A stretch of DNA of 64,000 nucleotides from NCBI GenBank assembly GCA_963706885.1, contig CAVPNX010000027.1, positions 124,001 to 188,000 of the forward strand. The letters are read 5' to 3'. Under the pieces are notes generated by a model. That model was given only the letters and a program-made list of their open reading frames with translations, searched no databases and had not been told where the DNA came from. The stretch comes from Prado023 sp963706885 (GTDB taxonomy: Bacteria > Actinomycetota > Actinomycetes > S36-B12 > CAIYMF01). Position numbers and translations under genes: made by a program. Positions 25,216 through 34,349 of the stretch are shown in pieces (within the stretch, counting starts at the first letter, position 1; each line of letters begins with the position of its first letter).

Positions 25216-26196
25216 TCACCAGCGGTTGTGCGCCTCCTCGGCCCAGCCGACCAGGCCGTCGACCGGGACCCGGGCGCCGCTGTCGTCGAGCACCCAGCCG
25301 GTGAAGACACCGAAGCACTGGTGGATCTCCGAGGCGATGACCAGGGCGTTCGTGCGCTCGTCACGCTCGTGGAAGGGGGCGAGGGACACCCGCACCCTCG
25401 GGCCCTCGATCCGCCACGGAGCCATCCAGTTGGTGCGGTCGTAGGTCCAGGTGAGGTCCTCGTGGATCTTGTGCAGCCGTCCGTCCAGGAACAGCCCGTT
25501 CTCGGTGCTGCCGGTGGCGTCGGTCCACTTCCCGCCGAGTTGCAGCCCCACCCGTCGACCGGCCACGACGCCGTACCCGGCCGCCCAGTTCCAGGTGATC
25601 GAGTACGGCCACCGGCCGCGACCGTGGTCCAGGACGGCGAAGGACCCGTCATCGGGTCCGAACCGGATCTCCTCGTCGCCGAGGTGCAGCGTCCCGCTCA
25701 CGGGGCGTCCGACGTCCTTGACCGTGTACTGGAAGCGCCGCTGTGACCACGGGACCACAACGGACAGGCTCTCTGCCCCGGGACCGACGTCGGCGACGAA
25801 CCGCACCCCGGGCCCACGGCCTCCAGTCGTGTGCCGGCAGGCGGAGCTGGCGAACGACAGGCTCAGGCCCTGCGCCCGCGCCCGGGCGACGCCCACGCCA
25901 CTGCGGTCGGGGAGCTCGACGCTGCGCGCCAGCGGCTCCAGTGCCGTCCGGATGATCTCGGCGTCCGTGCGTCGGTCGACGACGACGATCGAGTGCACGC
26001 CCAGGTAGTCCAGGGACGAGATCGTCAGGCCGACGATCACCTTCGGGGTGACGATCCCCCAGTACTCCCAGCGCTTCGTGCGTCCCCACCCGCGCAGGTT
26101 GGCCGTGTGCAGGGGGCGCCGGCTCCAGCCGACGGCGGCCGGGTTCAGGCGGCCGCCGGGGGCGCACAGCGGGACAGCGGAGGTGATCTCGGCCAC
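25216..26196 (-). CDS. DUF2804 family protein
   Basis: A 326-residue protein with the DUF2804 opening (G-W-S-R-R-P-L-H-T-A-N-L, then K-R-W-E-Y-W) and later W-N-W-A-A-G-Y-G, L-Q-L-G-G-K-W-T-D-A-T-G-S-T-E-N-G and H-K-I-H-E-D-L. The all-beta character and W-N-W-A motif resemble lipocalin-like hydrolase or isomerase folds such as AttH/CrtC, but no activity is established for the family. There is no signal peptide. The GTG at 26196 is selected because the family begins at once and TAGGGT lies 7 nt upstream. It is divergent from the DUF2277 gene. Confidence 0.88.
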   Translation of the reverse strand: MAEITSAVPLCAPGGRLNPAAVGWSRRPLHTANLRGWGRTKRWEYWGIVTPKVIVGLTISSLDYLGVHSIVVVDRRTDAEIIRTALEPLARSVELPDRSGVGVARARAQGLSLSFASSACRHTTGGRGPGVRFVADVGPGAESLSVVVPWSQRRFQYTVKDVGRPVSGTLHLGDEEIRFGPDDGSFAVLDHGRGRWPYSITWNWAAGYGVVAGRRVGLQLGGKWTDATGSTENGLFLDGRLHKIHEDLTWTYDRTNWMAPWRIEGPRVRVSLAPFHERDERTNALVIASEIHQCFGVFTGWVLDDSGARVPVDGLVGWAEEAHNRW

Positions 26197-26203
26197 GACG
26201 CCC

Positions 26204-26209
26204 ACCCTA
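26204..26209 (-). promoter_or_regulatory. -10 box (TAGGGT) of a likely leaderless DUF2804 mRNA
   Basis: TAGGGT on the minus strand lies 7 nt upstream of the GTG at 26196. Confidence 0.45.
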
Positions 26210-26288
26210 TGCGCGGCGCCCGACCGGGCGATCGGCCAGGCGTTGCGCTCACCGTGCCGAGTCGGCCGGTCCGGCGCACAATGACGGC

Positions 26289-26510
26289 ATGTGCCGCAGC
26301 ATCCAGACCCTTCGTCCCCCGTTCCACGACGAGCCAACGGCCGAGGAGATCCGTGCTGCTGCCCTGCAGTACGTCCGCAAGATCAGCGGGTTCCGGACGC
26401 CCGCGGCGCACAACGCGCAGGCCTTCGACCATGCCGTGGACGCCATCGCCGTCGAGACCGAGCGCCTGCTCAGCGGCCTGGTGGTGCGCGGCGCACCCGC
26501 TGCGGGGTAG
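26289..26510 (+). CDS. DUF2277 family small protein
   Basis: A 73-residue protein beginning M-C-R-S-I-Q-T-L and containing A-A-A-L-Q-Y-V-R-K-I-S-G-F, followed by a helix with A-F-D-H-A-V-D-A-I-A. This is the whole of the DUF2277 family, short helical proteins with a conserved Met-Cys-Arg start. Function unknown. The gene ends 2 bp before the GTG of the secreted protein that follows, but nothing else links them. Confidence 0.88.
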   Translation: MCRSIQTLRPPFHDEPTAEEIRAAALQYVRKISGFRTPAAHNAQAFDHAVDAIAVETERLLSGLVVRGAPAAG

Positions 26511-26512
26511 AC

Positions 26513-28066
26513 GTGCCCGTCCTGCGACAGCGACGCGCCCACCGCCTACGGCTGGTGGGCCTGCTGGTCGCTGCCCTGATGGTGGGCGGGATCCAGGCAC
26601 CGGCCGCTGCCACACTGGTCGGCGAGCTCTCAGGCACGGTGACCGGAGGTGGGGCGCCGCTGCCCAATGTCTGGGTGACGCTGACCCCGGTGTCGGAGAC
26701 CGGCGAGGCGACGGGGAGCCCCAAGCGGGCCCTCACCGACGGGGCCGGCCGCTACGAGTTCCCGGAGATCTATGACAGGGACGTCAAGATCCACGTGCGG
26801 GCTCCACTGCTCGGTGACCTCGTGGACACCTGGTGGCCGGACGCGCACACGTTCGCCCAAGCAGGGATCATCGGGATCTCGGACTGGCCGGTGACCGCGG
26901 ACCTCGAGCTGCCCGTCGGGGGTTCGGCCACCGGTCGTGTGGTGGACAGCGCCACCGGCGCCCCGGTGCCCGACGCACAGGTCAGCGCGCTGGTCGCCGA
27001 CTCCCCGCAGTCCGGACCAGTGGGACTGGCCACCGGCGGCCAGTCCCCCGGCGCATTCGCGCTCTCCGCACTGCCGCCAGTCGCCCTCAAGCTGCGCGTG
27101 CGGCTCCCCACCGACAGCGAGTACCTGCCCGTGGACCCGAACGAGTGGTCGGAGGGCATCCGGGTCGACGGCGGGCAGTCCACCACGGGGCTGACCATCG
27201 GCCTGCGCCGCGGAGCCACGATCAGCGGGACGGTCCGCGACGACGCGGGGAGCCCCGTGGAGGGCGCGTCGGTCAGGGTCGTGGGCTGCATGCCCAACTG
27301 CCCACTGATCGTGTCCAGCGATTCCTCGGGGGCCTACCGGGTCACCGGTGTGTGGCCCGGGTCGCGCCTGGGAGTGGTGGCCTGGAAGGGTGACGAGCTG
27401 GTTCGCCAGTGGTACCCGGACCGGGACAACGCCTCCATGGCCACGGACATCGCGGTGGACTCCGGGGACGAGCTCGACGGCATCGACTTCGAACTGCGTC
27501 GGGCCGCGTTCCTGACCGTGACGGTGTCGGCGGCCGATTCCGGCCAGCCGTTGCCCGGCGCCATCGTGCTCCTGGTCTCGACCACCAACAACTTCGCCCG
27601 GCACTTCGCCCTGCGGACCGGGGGCCGTCCGGGCTCCATGCGCGTGGGCCCGGTGACCCCCGGCGCGTACGCGCTGAATGTCCTTCCGGGCAGCACCAAC
27701 CCGGACTACACCGCCCTGGGCGGGGGGATGGATCCGGATACCGCGTCCGCGCAGGTCATCACCTTGAGGCCCGAGGACGACGTGGAGGTCGAGGTCGCCC
27801 TGCCCCCCGCGCCCGGCTCCTCGGCAGTCGAGTCGGGGGTTGTCGCCTCGGGGACCACCTCGCCGACCGCCTCGCGGACCACCTCGCGTGCTGGGGACCC
27901 GTCCGGGGCCTCGAACCCTGGCGGATCCGGGGACACCGCCGGCTGTCGCGGCACCGGGGTCCAGCCCAGCACGTCGGTCGCCCGCGCTGAGCCTCCCCTG
28001 ACCGGATGGCCGGGACTCGCGGCCGGCTTCCTGGCCCCCGCCGGCGCCCCGGACAGGCCGTGGTGA
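26513..28066 (+). CDS. Secreted protein with carboxypeptidase-regulatory-like beta-sandwich repeats, paralogue 1
   Basis: A 517-residue exported protein. A signal peptide (hydrophobic core L-V-G-L-L-V-A-A-L-M-V-G-G) precedes several transthyretin-like modules with the family's G-x-V-x(4)-G-x-P-x-x-x-A/V pattern: G-T-V-T-G-G-G-A-P-L-P-N-V, G-R-V-V-D-S-A-T-G-A-P-V-P-D-A and G-T-V-R-D-D-A-G-S-P-V-E-G-A. A paired-Cys stretch G-C-M-P-N-C-P is in the third. A Ser/Thr/Gly-rich linker (~residues 430-490) leads to T-G-W-P-G-L-A-A-G-F-L-A near the end, also found in the next gene. These modules usually support adhesion or wall structure. The GTG at 26513 is used; the earlier frame overlaps DUF2277. Confidence 0.75.
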   Translation: MPVLRQRRAHRLRLVGLLVAALMVGGIQAPAAATLVGELSGTVTGGGAPLPNVWVTLTPVSETGEATGSPKRALTDGAGRYEFPEIYDRDVKIHVRAPLLGDLVDTWWPDAHTFAQAGIIGISDWPVTADLELPVGGSATGRVVDSATGAPVPDAQVSALVADSPQSGPVGLATGGQSPGAFALSALPPVALKLRVRLPTDSEYLPVDPNEWSEGIRVDGGQSTTGLTIGLRRGATISGTVRDDAGSPVEGASVRVVGCMPNCPLIVSSDSSGAYRVTGVWPGSRLGVVAWKGDELVRQWYPDRDNASMATDIAVDSGDELDGIDFELRRAAFLTVTVSAADSGQPLPGAIVLLVSTTNNFARHFALRTGGRPGSMRVGPVTPGAYALNVLPGSTNPDYTALGGGMDPDTASAQVITLRPEDDVEVEVALPPAPGSSAVESGVVASGTTSPTASRTTSRAGDPSGASNPGGSGDTAGCRGTGVQPSTSVARAEPPLTGWPGLAAGFLAPAGAPDRPW

Positions 28067-29592
28067 GAGCGACGCCCCGCACCGACGTGCGCCCCTGGTG
28101 GCGGCGTGCGGCGGTGCGCCGTGCGGTCGTTGCGCTGGGCCTCGTGGCCCTGCTGGGGTCGGCCACCGCAGCGTCGGCCACCGAACCCGGCGGGAGGATC
28201 CTGGGGACCGTCACCGGTGATGGGGTACGCGGTGGCCAACACCTGGGTGACCCTCACGACCCTGGACAGCCGAGGGGAGCCCACCGGAGCGGAGCGCCGC
28301 ACGGTCACGAGATGCGACCGGGCGCTACGAGTTCACCACTTTGGCCACCGGTCCGGTGAAGCTGCAGGTCAGGGCTCCACTGGGCGGGACGTTGGTCGAC
28401 ACCTGGTGGCCCCAGGCCTTCACGTTCGACAGCGCCGGGGTGTTCGAGGTCTCCACCGGTTCGGTTCGCGCCGACATCGACCTCCCGGTCGGGGGCTCCG
28501 CCGAGGGGCAGGTCGTCGACGTACGCACCGGGCAACCGGTCGTGGGGGCGCGCGTGACCGCCAGCATCGCCGGCGATCGGCCGTCGAACAGCGTCGGCAC
28601 CCCACGTCCGCTCGCCGCGCCGGGAGCGTTCCTGCTGGGCGCACTCCCCCCGGTGCCCCTGGAGCTGTCCGTCTCCGCCCCACAGGACAGCCCCTACCTC
28701 GACATCGTCGCAGGTCGGCCCGGCCCTGGCCGATCCGTGCGCCTCGATGGCGCCGTGAGCACGACCGGTGTGACCCTCGGCCTGCGCCGCGCCGCCGTGG
28801 TCACCGGGACCGTCCGCGATGACGCCGGCGCCCCGGTCGTCGGCGCGGATGTCCGACTGGTCGGCTGTCGTCCGACGTGTCCCGGGACATGCGAGCACCG
28901 ACGCGGCCGGCAGGTACCGGCTCGCGGGCATCACCCCCGGGACCGGGCTGGATGTCGTCGCACAGCCCGCGTGGGGGCTGCTGGGACCGTGGTACCCGAG
29001 TCGGGAGGCCTCGGCACGCATCACCGACCTCGACGTGGCCGAGGGCGAGGTCATCGAGTCCGTGGACCTCACCCTGCAGCGGCCCGCGTTCCTCCGGCTC
29101 GACGTGCTCGGGGCCGACGAGGTCGACCCCCTGCGGGCCATCGTGCGCCTCACGACCACGGGACGCACCTACAGCCAGTACTTCAACGACGCATCGGCCG
29201 TCCGGCCCCGTGCCACCAGCGGGTCTGGGGTCACGTCCCCCTCCCCAGGCGCGGCGCCCACGGATCCGATCCAGCTGACGGTGGGCCCCGTACCCCCCGG
29301 CGAGTACTCGGTCAGCATCGATCTCGGAGTGGCCGACCCCGGGTACCTGCCCACGCGCTGGGTCTCGGACACCGGAACCCCGACCACCCCCACGATCCGC
29401 CTGGCCGCAGGGGACGCCAACAGGGCCCGTGCCTCCCTGGCCCACGTCGCGACCCGCGACGGGAAGCCGATCCGCAGTGACGCGGCGCCGGTCGCCACCG
29501 AGGACACTGCCCCCACGGGATGGCCCGGGCTCGCGCAGGGCTTCCTGGCCCGCACCGGATGGGCCACCCTGCTCCCCTCCGGTGAACGTTGA
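28063..29592 (+). CDS. Secreted protein with carboxypeptidase-regulatory-like repeats, paralogue 2 (three frameshifts)
   Basis: A tandem paralogue of the preceding gene, its GTG overlapping that gene's stop (GTGA). It starts with a basic region and signal peptide (A-V-V-A-L-G-L-V-A-L-L-G-S-A), then the same modules in the same order: G-G-S-A-E-G-Q-V-V-D, then G-T-V-R-D-D-A-G-A-P-V-V-G-A with G-C-R-P-T-C-P, and the C-terminal T-G-W-P-G-L-A-Q-G-F-L-A. Shifts of one base at about 28225, 28315 and 28892 break the frame, each time with alignment to paralogue 1 resuming at once. They are probably sequence errors, but real decay of a duplicate cannot be excluded. It ends just before the CsoR site of the copper operon. 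Confidence 0.72.
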
Positions 29593-29598
29593 CGTTTA

Positions 29599-29613
29599 TA
29601 CCCCCTGGGGGTA
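29599..29613 (+). promoter_or_regulatory. CsoR operator before csoR-copA
   Basis: TACCCCCTGGGGGTA is a perfect palindrome around a central T, the classical copper-sensing CsoR recognition pattern. It lies 10 bp before the csoR start and overlaps the TACCCT -10 box, so bound CsoR would block its own promoter. Confidence 0.8.
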
Positions 29614-29617
29614 CCCT
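29612..29617 (+). promoter_or_regulatory. -10 box (TACCCT) of a likely leaderless csoR-copA mRNA
   Basis: TACCCT ends 6 nt before the ATG at 29624 and shares its first two bases with the CsoR palindrome. Confidence 0.5.
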
Positions 29618-29623
29618 GTCGGC

Positions 29624-29920
29624 ATGGACCACTCCCCCACGCCCGGGTATGCGGACAACCGCGACGACATCCAGCGCCGGCTGCGCCGGATCGAGGGCCA
29701 GGTGCGCGGCCTGCAGCGGATGGTCGATGAGGACATCTACTGCATCGACGTGCTCACCCAGGTCTCTGCCACGACCCGTGCACTGGAGTCCGTCGCGCTG
29801 CTGATGCTCGACGACCACCTCTCCCACTGCGTGGCACACGCCGTCGCCGAGGGCGGGGAGGTTCGTGACGCCAAGCTGAAGGAGGCATCAGCGGCCATCG
29901 CTCGACTGGTCCGCTCATGA
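29624..29920 (+). CDS. csoR: Copper-sensing transcriptional repressor CsoR
   Basis: A 98-residue all-helical repressor. The N-terminal helix has R-R-L-R-R-I-E-G-Q-V-R-G-L-Q-R-M, the family signature. The Cu(I) ligands are Cys40 (D-I-Y-C-I-D-V-L-T-Q), His65 and Cys69 (D-D-H-L-S-H-C-V), the Cys-His-Cys set of copper-type CsoR rather than the related nickel or sulfur sensors. Cu(I) binding releases DNA. It represses itself and copA, and probably the PCuAC-DyP operon, which carries the same operator. Its stop overlaps the copA start (ATGA). Confidence 0.93.
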   Translation: MDHSPTPGYADNRDDIQRRLRRIEGQVRGLQRMVDEDIYCIDVLTQVSATTRALESVALLMLDDHLSHCVAHAVAEGGEVRDAKLKEASAAIARLVRS

Positions 29921-32214
29921 CCGGGTCCCCTGCGGCGACTGCGTCGACACCCTTCCCGGATGCACGGACCGTCCTCGAGCTCGAGATCGGCGGCATGACG
30001 TGCGCGTCGTGTGCTGCCCGGATCGAGAAGAAGCTCAACCGGATGCCCGGCGTCGAGGCGTCGGTGAACTACGCCACCGAGCGGGCCCGCGTGGTCCTGC
30101 CCGAGGGGACCGACGTCGCGGCTGCGATCGCCACGGTGGAGGCCACGGGCTACACCGCCGCCCTGCCCGAGCCCCCCGCTCAGCGCTCCCCCACCGGCAC
30201 CGAGGACACGCCCCCGCGGGAGGACCGCGAGACCACGGCCCTGCGCCAGCGCCTGCAGATCAGCACCGCCCTGACGGTCCCGGTCGTCGCGCTGTCGATG
30301 ATCCCCGCGCTGCAGTTCACCTACTGGCAGTGGGCATGCCTGGCCCTCGCCTCGCCCGTGGTGGTGTGGGGGGCGTGGCCCTTCCACCGCGCCGCGTTCG
30401 TGAACGCCCGGCACGGGGCCACCACCATGGACACGCTGATCAGCCTCGGCGTGTCCGCGGCGTACCTGTACTCGCTGTGGGCGCTGTTCCTCGGCGGGGC
30501 CGGCATGACCGGCATGACGATGACCGGCTCGCTGCTGAGCCCCGGCGACGACATGGTGCCGCACATCTACCTGGAGACCGCCGCAGCCGTCACGGTGTTC
30601 GTCCTGCTGGGTCGCTTCCTCGAGGCGCGCGCCAAGCGGAGCTCCGGGGAGGCCCTGCGAGCCCTGCTCGACATGGGCGCCAAGGACGTCGCGGTGCTGC
30701 GCGGCGGGGTGGAGGCGCGGATCCCGATCGCCGACCTGCTCGTCGACGAGGAGTTCGTGGTCCGCCCCGGCGAGAAGGTCGCCACCGACGGCGTGGTCGT
30801 CTCGGGGACCTCGGCCATCGACGCCTCGATGCTGACCGGCGAGCCCGTGCCGGTCGAGGTCGGACCCGGGGACGCGGTCGTGGGCGCCACACTCAACGCC
30901 GGGGGCCGCCTGGTCGTGCGGGCCACCCGGGTCGGCGCCGACACCCAGCTGGCCCAGATGGCCCGCCTGGTCTCCGAGGCGCAGGCCGGCAAGGCGCCGG
31001 TCCAGCGGCTGGCCGACCGGATCTCGGCGGTGTTCGTCCCGGTGGTCATCGTCCTGAGCCTCTTCACCCTCGTCGCGTGGCTGGCCACCGGCAACAGCGC
31101 GCAGGCGGCGTTCTCGGCCGCCGTCGCGGTCCTGATCATCGCCTGCCCGTGCGCCCTGGGCCTGGCCACCCCGACCGCCCTGCTCGTGGGCACCGGGCGC
31201 GGGGCCCAGATGGGCATCCTGATCCGCGGCCCCGAGGTGCTGGAGTCAACGCGGCGGGTGGACACGATCGTGCTGGACAAGACCGGGACCCTCACGACCG
31301 GACAGATGCAGGTCGTCGGGGTGCACGCGGCGTCCGGTGCCGACCCCGGGCAGGTCCTGGCGATGGCGGGCGCGGTGGAGGGCCACTCCGAGCACCCGGT
31401 CGGCGAGGCGATCAGCGCCGCGGCAGGGGACGTCGCCCCGGTCGGCGTCGACCCCGTCACCAGCTTCCGCGCCACCCCCGGGCTGGGAGTCGAGGGCCTG
31501 GTGGCTGATCGGCACGTCGTGGCCGGCCGGCCGCAGTGGCTGGCCGAGCAGTGGGGCATGTCCCTCACCGACGAGCTGCGCGCCCACCTCGAGGCCGCCC
31601 AGCACCTGGGCCGGACTGCCATCGCGGTCGGGTGGGACGGTGCCGCGCAGGGTGTCATCGAGGTGGCTGACACGGTGAAGCCGACATCCGCGCAGGCCGT
31701 GGCGGAGCTGCGCGGGCTGGGCCTGTCGCCCGTGCTGCTCACCGGGGACAACGCCCTGGCCGCGCGTGCGATCGCCGACGAGGTCGGGATCGACGAGGTC
31801 ATCGCGGGCGTGCTCCCGGAGGGCAAGGTGGACGCTGTCGGCGACCTGCAGCAGCGCGGCCGCGTGGTCGCCATGGTCGGTGACGGCGTGAACGATGCCG
31901 CAGCCCTGGCCACTGCCGACCTCGGGATCGCGATGGGCACCGGCACCGACGTGGCGATCGCCGCCGCCGACCTCACCCTCGTGCGCGGGGACCCCCGTGC
32001 GGCCGTCGACGCGATCCGGCTCTCGCGGCGGACGTTGCGGATCATCAAGGGCAACCTGTTCTGGGCGTTCGCCTACAACGTGGCCGCGATCCCGATGGCG
32101 ATGCTGGGCCTGCTCAACCCCTTCATCGCCGGGGCGGCGATGGCCTTCTCGTCGGTGTTCGTGGTCACCAACAGCCTGCGCCTGCGCAGCTTCCGCAGCG
32201 TGGCGAGCACCTGA
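29917..32214 (+). CDS. copA: Copper-exporting P1B-type ATPase
   Basis: A 765-residue P-type ATPase. Domains in order: one N-terminal heavy-metal domain with G-G-M-T-C-A-S-C (residues ~25-32), eight predicted membrane helices, the T-G-E-P actuator motif, the copper-site C-P-C (I-A-C-P-C-A-L-G) in helix 6, the phosphorylation motif D-K-T-G-T-L-T, the nucleotide-binding S-E-H-P-V-G, and the hinge G-D-G-V-N-D-A-A-A-L. The last helix carries M-A-F-S-S-V-F-V-V, matching the M-x-x-S-S Cu(I) group. It pumps Cu(I) out of the cytosol. A Met/Gly-rich loop (G-M-T-G-M-T-M-T-G) between two helices may help capture copper. Confidence 0.95.
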   Translation: MTGSPAATASTPFPDARTVLELEIGGMTCASCAARIEKKLNRMPGVEASVNYATERARVVLPEGTDVAAAIATVEATGYTAALPEPPAQRSPTGTEDTPPREDRETTALRQRLQISTALTVPVVALSMIPALQFTYWQWACLALASPVVVWGAWPFHRAAFVNARHGATTMDTLISLGVSAAYLYSLWALFLGGAGMTGMTMTGSLLSPGDDMVPHIYLETAAAVTVFVLLGRFLEARAKRSSGEALRALLDMGAKDVAVLRGGVEARIPIADLLVDEEFVVRPGEKVATDGVVVSGTSAIDASMLTGEPVPVEVGPGDAVVGATLNAGGRLVVRATRVGADTQLAQMARLVSEAQAGKAPVQRLADRISAVFVPVVIVLSLFTLVAWLATGNSAQAAFSAAVAVLIIACPCALGLATPTALLVGTGRGAQMGILIRGPEVLESTRRVDTIVLDKTGTLTTGQMQVVGVHAASGADPGQVLAMAGAVEGHSEHPVGEAISAAAGDVAPVGVDPVTSFRATPGLGVEGLVADRHVVAGRPQWLAEQWGMSLTDELRAHLEAAQHLGRTAIAVGWDGAAQGVIEVADTVKPTSAQAVAELRGLGLSPVLLTGDNALAARAIADEVGIDEVIAGVLPEGKVDAVGDLQQRGRVVAMVGDGVNDAAALATADLGIAMGTGTDVAIAAADLTLVRGDPRAAVDAIRLSRRTLRIIKGNLFWAFAYNVAAIPMAMLGLLNPFIAGAAMAFSSVFVVTNSLRLRSFRSVAST

Positions 32215-32225
32215 GGCGAGCGGGT

Positions 32226-32810
32226 TCAGGCGTCGGTGATCGCGATCGAGGTGGGCAGGCCGGGGGCGTCGGGCAGGCCGGAGCCGTGGGTGCCGTCGGT
32301 GCGGTCGAGGTCGAGCGGGAGTCCCATGAGGATCGCGTCCCAGACCTGGCCGGACGCACGCCGGTAGTGCGCCCGGATGCGGCCCTCGACGACGAAGCCA
32401 CGGGACAGGTACAGCCTGATGGCCGCCTCGTTGTGCGGCCAGACCTGCAGCTCGGCCTTGTGTGCGCCCCGGACGCGGGCCGCGTCGAGCAGGGCATCGA
32501 GGAGCTGGCCGCCCAGTCCGCGGCCACGCACGTCGGCCGCCAGGTTCATCCCCAGCTCAGCCACCCCGTAGCGCGCCACGTGCACCGAGCCCTGCCCCAC
32601 CAGGCGATCAGAGGCGGCCTCCGTCACGACCAGCGTGCTGGCCGTCGGGTCGGCCAGGCCTTCGAGCCAGTGCTGGCCACGCCGGTGCCGGTCGAAGCCC
32701 GGCTCCGTGCCCAACCAGATCCCCTCGGCGGCCACCTCCTCGAGGAGGTCCAGTGCCGCAGGCACGTCGCCTGCGCGCATCCCCCGGACGATCACTGCCA
32801 CGGCCGCCAT
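32226..32810 (-). CDS. GNAT family N-acetyltransferase
   Basis: A 194-residue acetyltransferase. The acetyl-CoA loop is V-R-G-R-G-L-G-G-Q-L-L (motif A), preceded by a beta strand with E-L-G-M-N-L and followed by L-Q-V-W-P-H-N-E-A-A-I-R-L-Y-L-S-R-G-F. This arrangement is like RimJ/RimL-type and other small GNATs. The substrate is not predictable. It converges on copA, whose stop lies 11 bp away. Confidence 0.85.
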   Translation of the reverse strand: MAAVAVIVRGMRAGDVPAALDLLEEVAAEGIWLGTEPGFDRHRRGQHWLEGLADPTASTLVVTEAASDRLVGQGSVHVARYGVAELGMNLAADVRGRGLGGQLLDALLDAARVRGAHKAELQVWPHNEAAIRLYLSRGFVVEGRIRAHYRRASGQVWDAILMGLPLDLDRTDGTHGSGLPDAPGLPTSIAITDA

Positions 32811-32834
32811 CCTGCCCGAGCGCCAGCCCCGCCG

Positions 32835-33197
32835 CTACGCCGACCCCGGCCGGCCGACGTAGGACTGCCAGGGCCGGTCGAGCCGGGCGCGGCCGGTGAG
32901 CACGTAGTCGTCGGCCCACTCTCCGACGAGGCGTGCCATCACGGCCGAACGCACCACGGGATCGCTGGCAGCAGGAAGGGACCCGAGGTCGCTCTTCACG
33001 TCGTAGTAGCCGCCGGTCACGGGGTACCCGCAGGAGTCCCCGTCGAGCAGGCCCGCAGGGTCCATCCAGGACTCCCCCGCAGGATCTGCCAGCACCTCAG
33101 CCAGGCGAACACGGGCGCGATCGTCGATCCCCCCGGTCACCTCGGGGTGCCGGGCGAGCAGCGCGGCAACAGCCTCGTCGAGGGACTGGTCAACCAT
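32835..33197 (-). CDS. Hypothetical protein, 120 residues
   Basis: I do not recognise this protein. It is acidic, mainly helical and cytosolic, with no signal peptide; residues ~45-70 are S-W-M-D-P-A-G-L-L-D-G-D-S-C-G-Y-P-V and Y-Y-D-V-K-S-D-L. The ATG at 33197 is preceded by GGGAGGTGG, a good ribosome binding site, and codon use matches the neighbours, which supports a real gene. It lies 24 bp upstream of the GNAT gene on the same strand. Confidence 0.65.
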   Translation of the reverse strand: MVDQSLDEAVAALLARHPEVTGGIDDRARVRLAEVLADPAGESWMDPAGLLDGDSCGYPVTGGYYDVKSDLGSLPAASDPVVRSAVMARLVGEWADDYVLTGRARLDRPWQSYVGRPGSA

Positions 33198-33251
33198 GTG
33201 AGTCCACCTCCCGGTGCCGTGCAGGACCTGACGGAGTCGATGCTAGGACGT

Positions 33252-34349
33252 TCAGCCCGGCAGTGGCCACGCATCGCCGCGCACCCCCACGCGGACCTGC
33301 TCACCGGGCTGCGGCAGCCACCCGGACCACACCCTCGACTGCAGGTCGGTCCCTCGATCCGTGCGCAGGGACACCAGGGCATCATGGCCGTGGAAGGACA
33401 CCGACACCACATGGGCCAGGGCTGGCGATCCAGCCACCTCCGCGGCTCCCGAACCGGGTGGCGGCGACACGGCGGACCCCGGACCCACGGGTTCGGGGAC
33501 GAGCTGCTCCGGGCGCAGCAGCAACGTGGTGGCCCCGGACGCGGGTCGGACCAGACCGACCCGGCCGAGCTCGCAGTCCGCGTCCGCCCCCGACGCCTGT
33601 CCGGGCAGCAGCACCGCATCGCCGAGGAACTCGGCGACCGCGACGCTGGCCGGTTCGGCATAGACCTGGTCGGGGGTGCCGACCTGGGCGATCCGGCCGT
33701 CGAGCATGACGGCGACGGTGTCGGCCACGCTCAGCGCCTCATCCTGGTCGTGGGTGACCAGCAGGACCGACGCCTGCTCGGCTCGCAGCGCAGCCATGAC
33801 CGCGTCACGCACGGACACACGCAGGGTGGCGTCCAGTGCGGAGAACGGCTCGTCCAGGCAGATGAGGTCCGGGCTGGGAGCCAGCGCCCGGGCCACCGCC
33901 ACGCGCTGCTGCTGGCCGCCGGAGAGCTGGTCCGGGCGCCGGTGGGCGAGCTCGGCCAGGCCCACGAGATCCAACATGTGCGCAACCCGAGCCCGGCCCA
34001 CGCCCGTGCGCCCACGGCGCTCCAGCCCGAAGCCCACGTTTCCGGCCACGTCGAGGTGGCTGAACAGGGCACCCTCCTGCGGCACCACCCCCACCCGGCG
34101 ATGCTCGGGGGGCACAGCCACCGCCCCCTCCGGCCCCGCCGACGCGACCACCCGGCCCGCCAGCACGATCGTCCCGGCATCCGGCTGCTCGAACCCGGCC
34201 ACGAGGCGGACCAGGGTGGTCTTGCCGCAGCCCGACGGCCCGACCAGGGCCACCACCCGGCCCGCGGGAACATCGAGGTCCGCGCCGGCGAGGACGGGCT
34301 GCGCCCCGAAGGACCGCGACAGCCCGCGCACCTGCAGCTGGTCATGCAT
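33252..34349 (-). CDS. fbpC: Ferric-iron ABC transporter ATP-binding protein
   Basis: A 365-residue importer ATPase: Walker A G-P-S-G-C-G-K-T-T, Q-loop V-P-Q-E-G-A-L-F, signature Q-L-S-G-G-Q-Q-Q-R-V-A-V-A-R-A-L, Walker B L-I-C-L-D-E-P-F-S-A-L-D and switch V-T-H-D-Q-D-E-A. A C-terminal regulatory TOBE-like domain follows (residues ~240-365). With the permease and binding protein upstream it makes an FbpABC-type ferric iron importer. It overlaps the permease stop by 8 bp. Confidence 0.9.
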   Translation of the reverse strand: MHDQLQVRGLSRSFGAQPVLAGADLDVPAGRVVALVGPSGCGKTTLVRLVAGFEQPDAGTIVLAGRVVASAGPEGAVAVPPEHRRVGVVPQEGALFSHLDVAGNVGFGLERRGRTGVGRARVAHMLDLVGLAELAHRRPDQLSGGQQQRVAVARALAPSPDLICLDEPFSALDATLRVSVRDAVMAALRAEQASVLLVTHDQDEALSVADTVAVMLDGRIAQVGTPDQVYAEPASVAVAEFLGDAVLLPGQASGADADCELGRVGLVRPASGATTLLLRPEQLVPEPVGPGSAVSPPPGSGAAEVAGSPALAHVVSVSFHGHDALVSLRTDRGTDLQSRVWSGWLPQPGEQVRVGVRGDAWPLPG

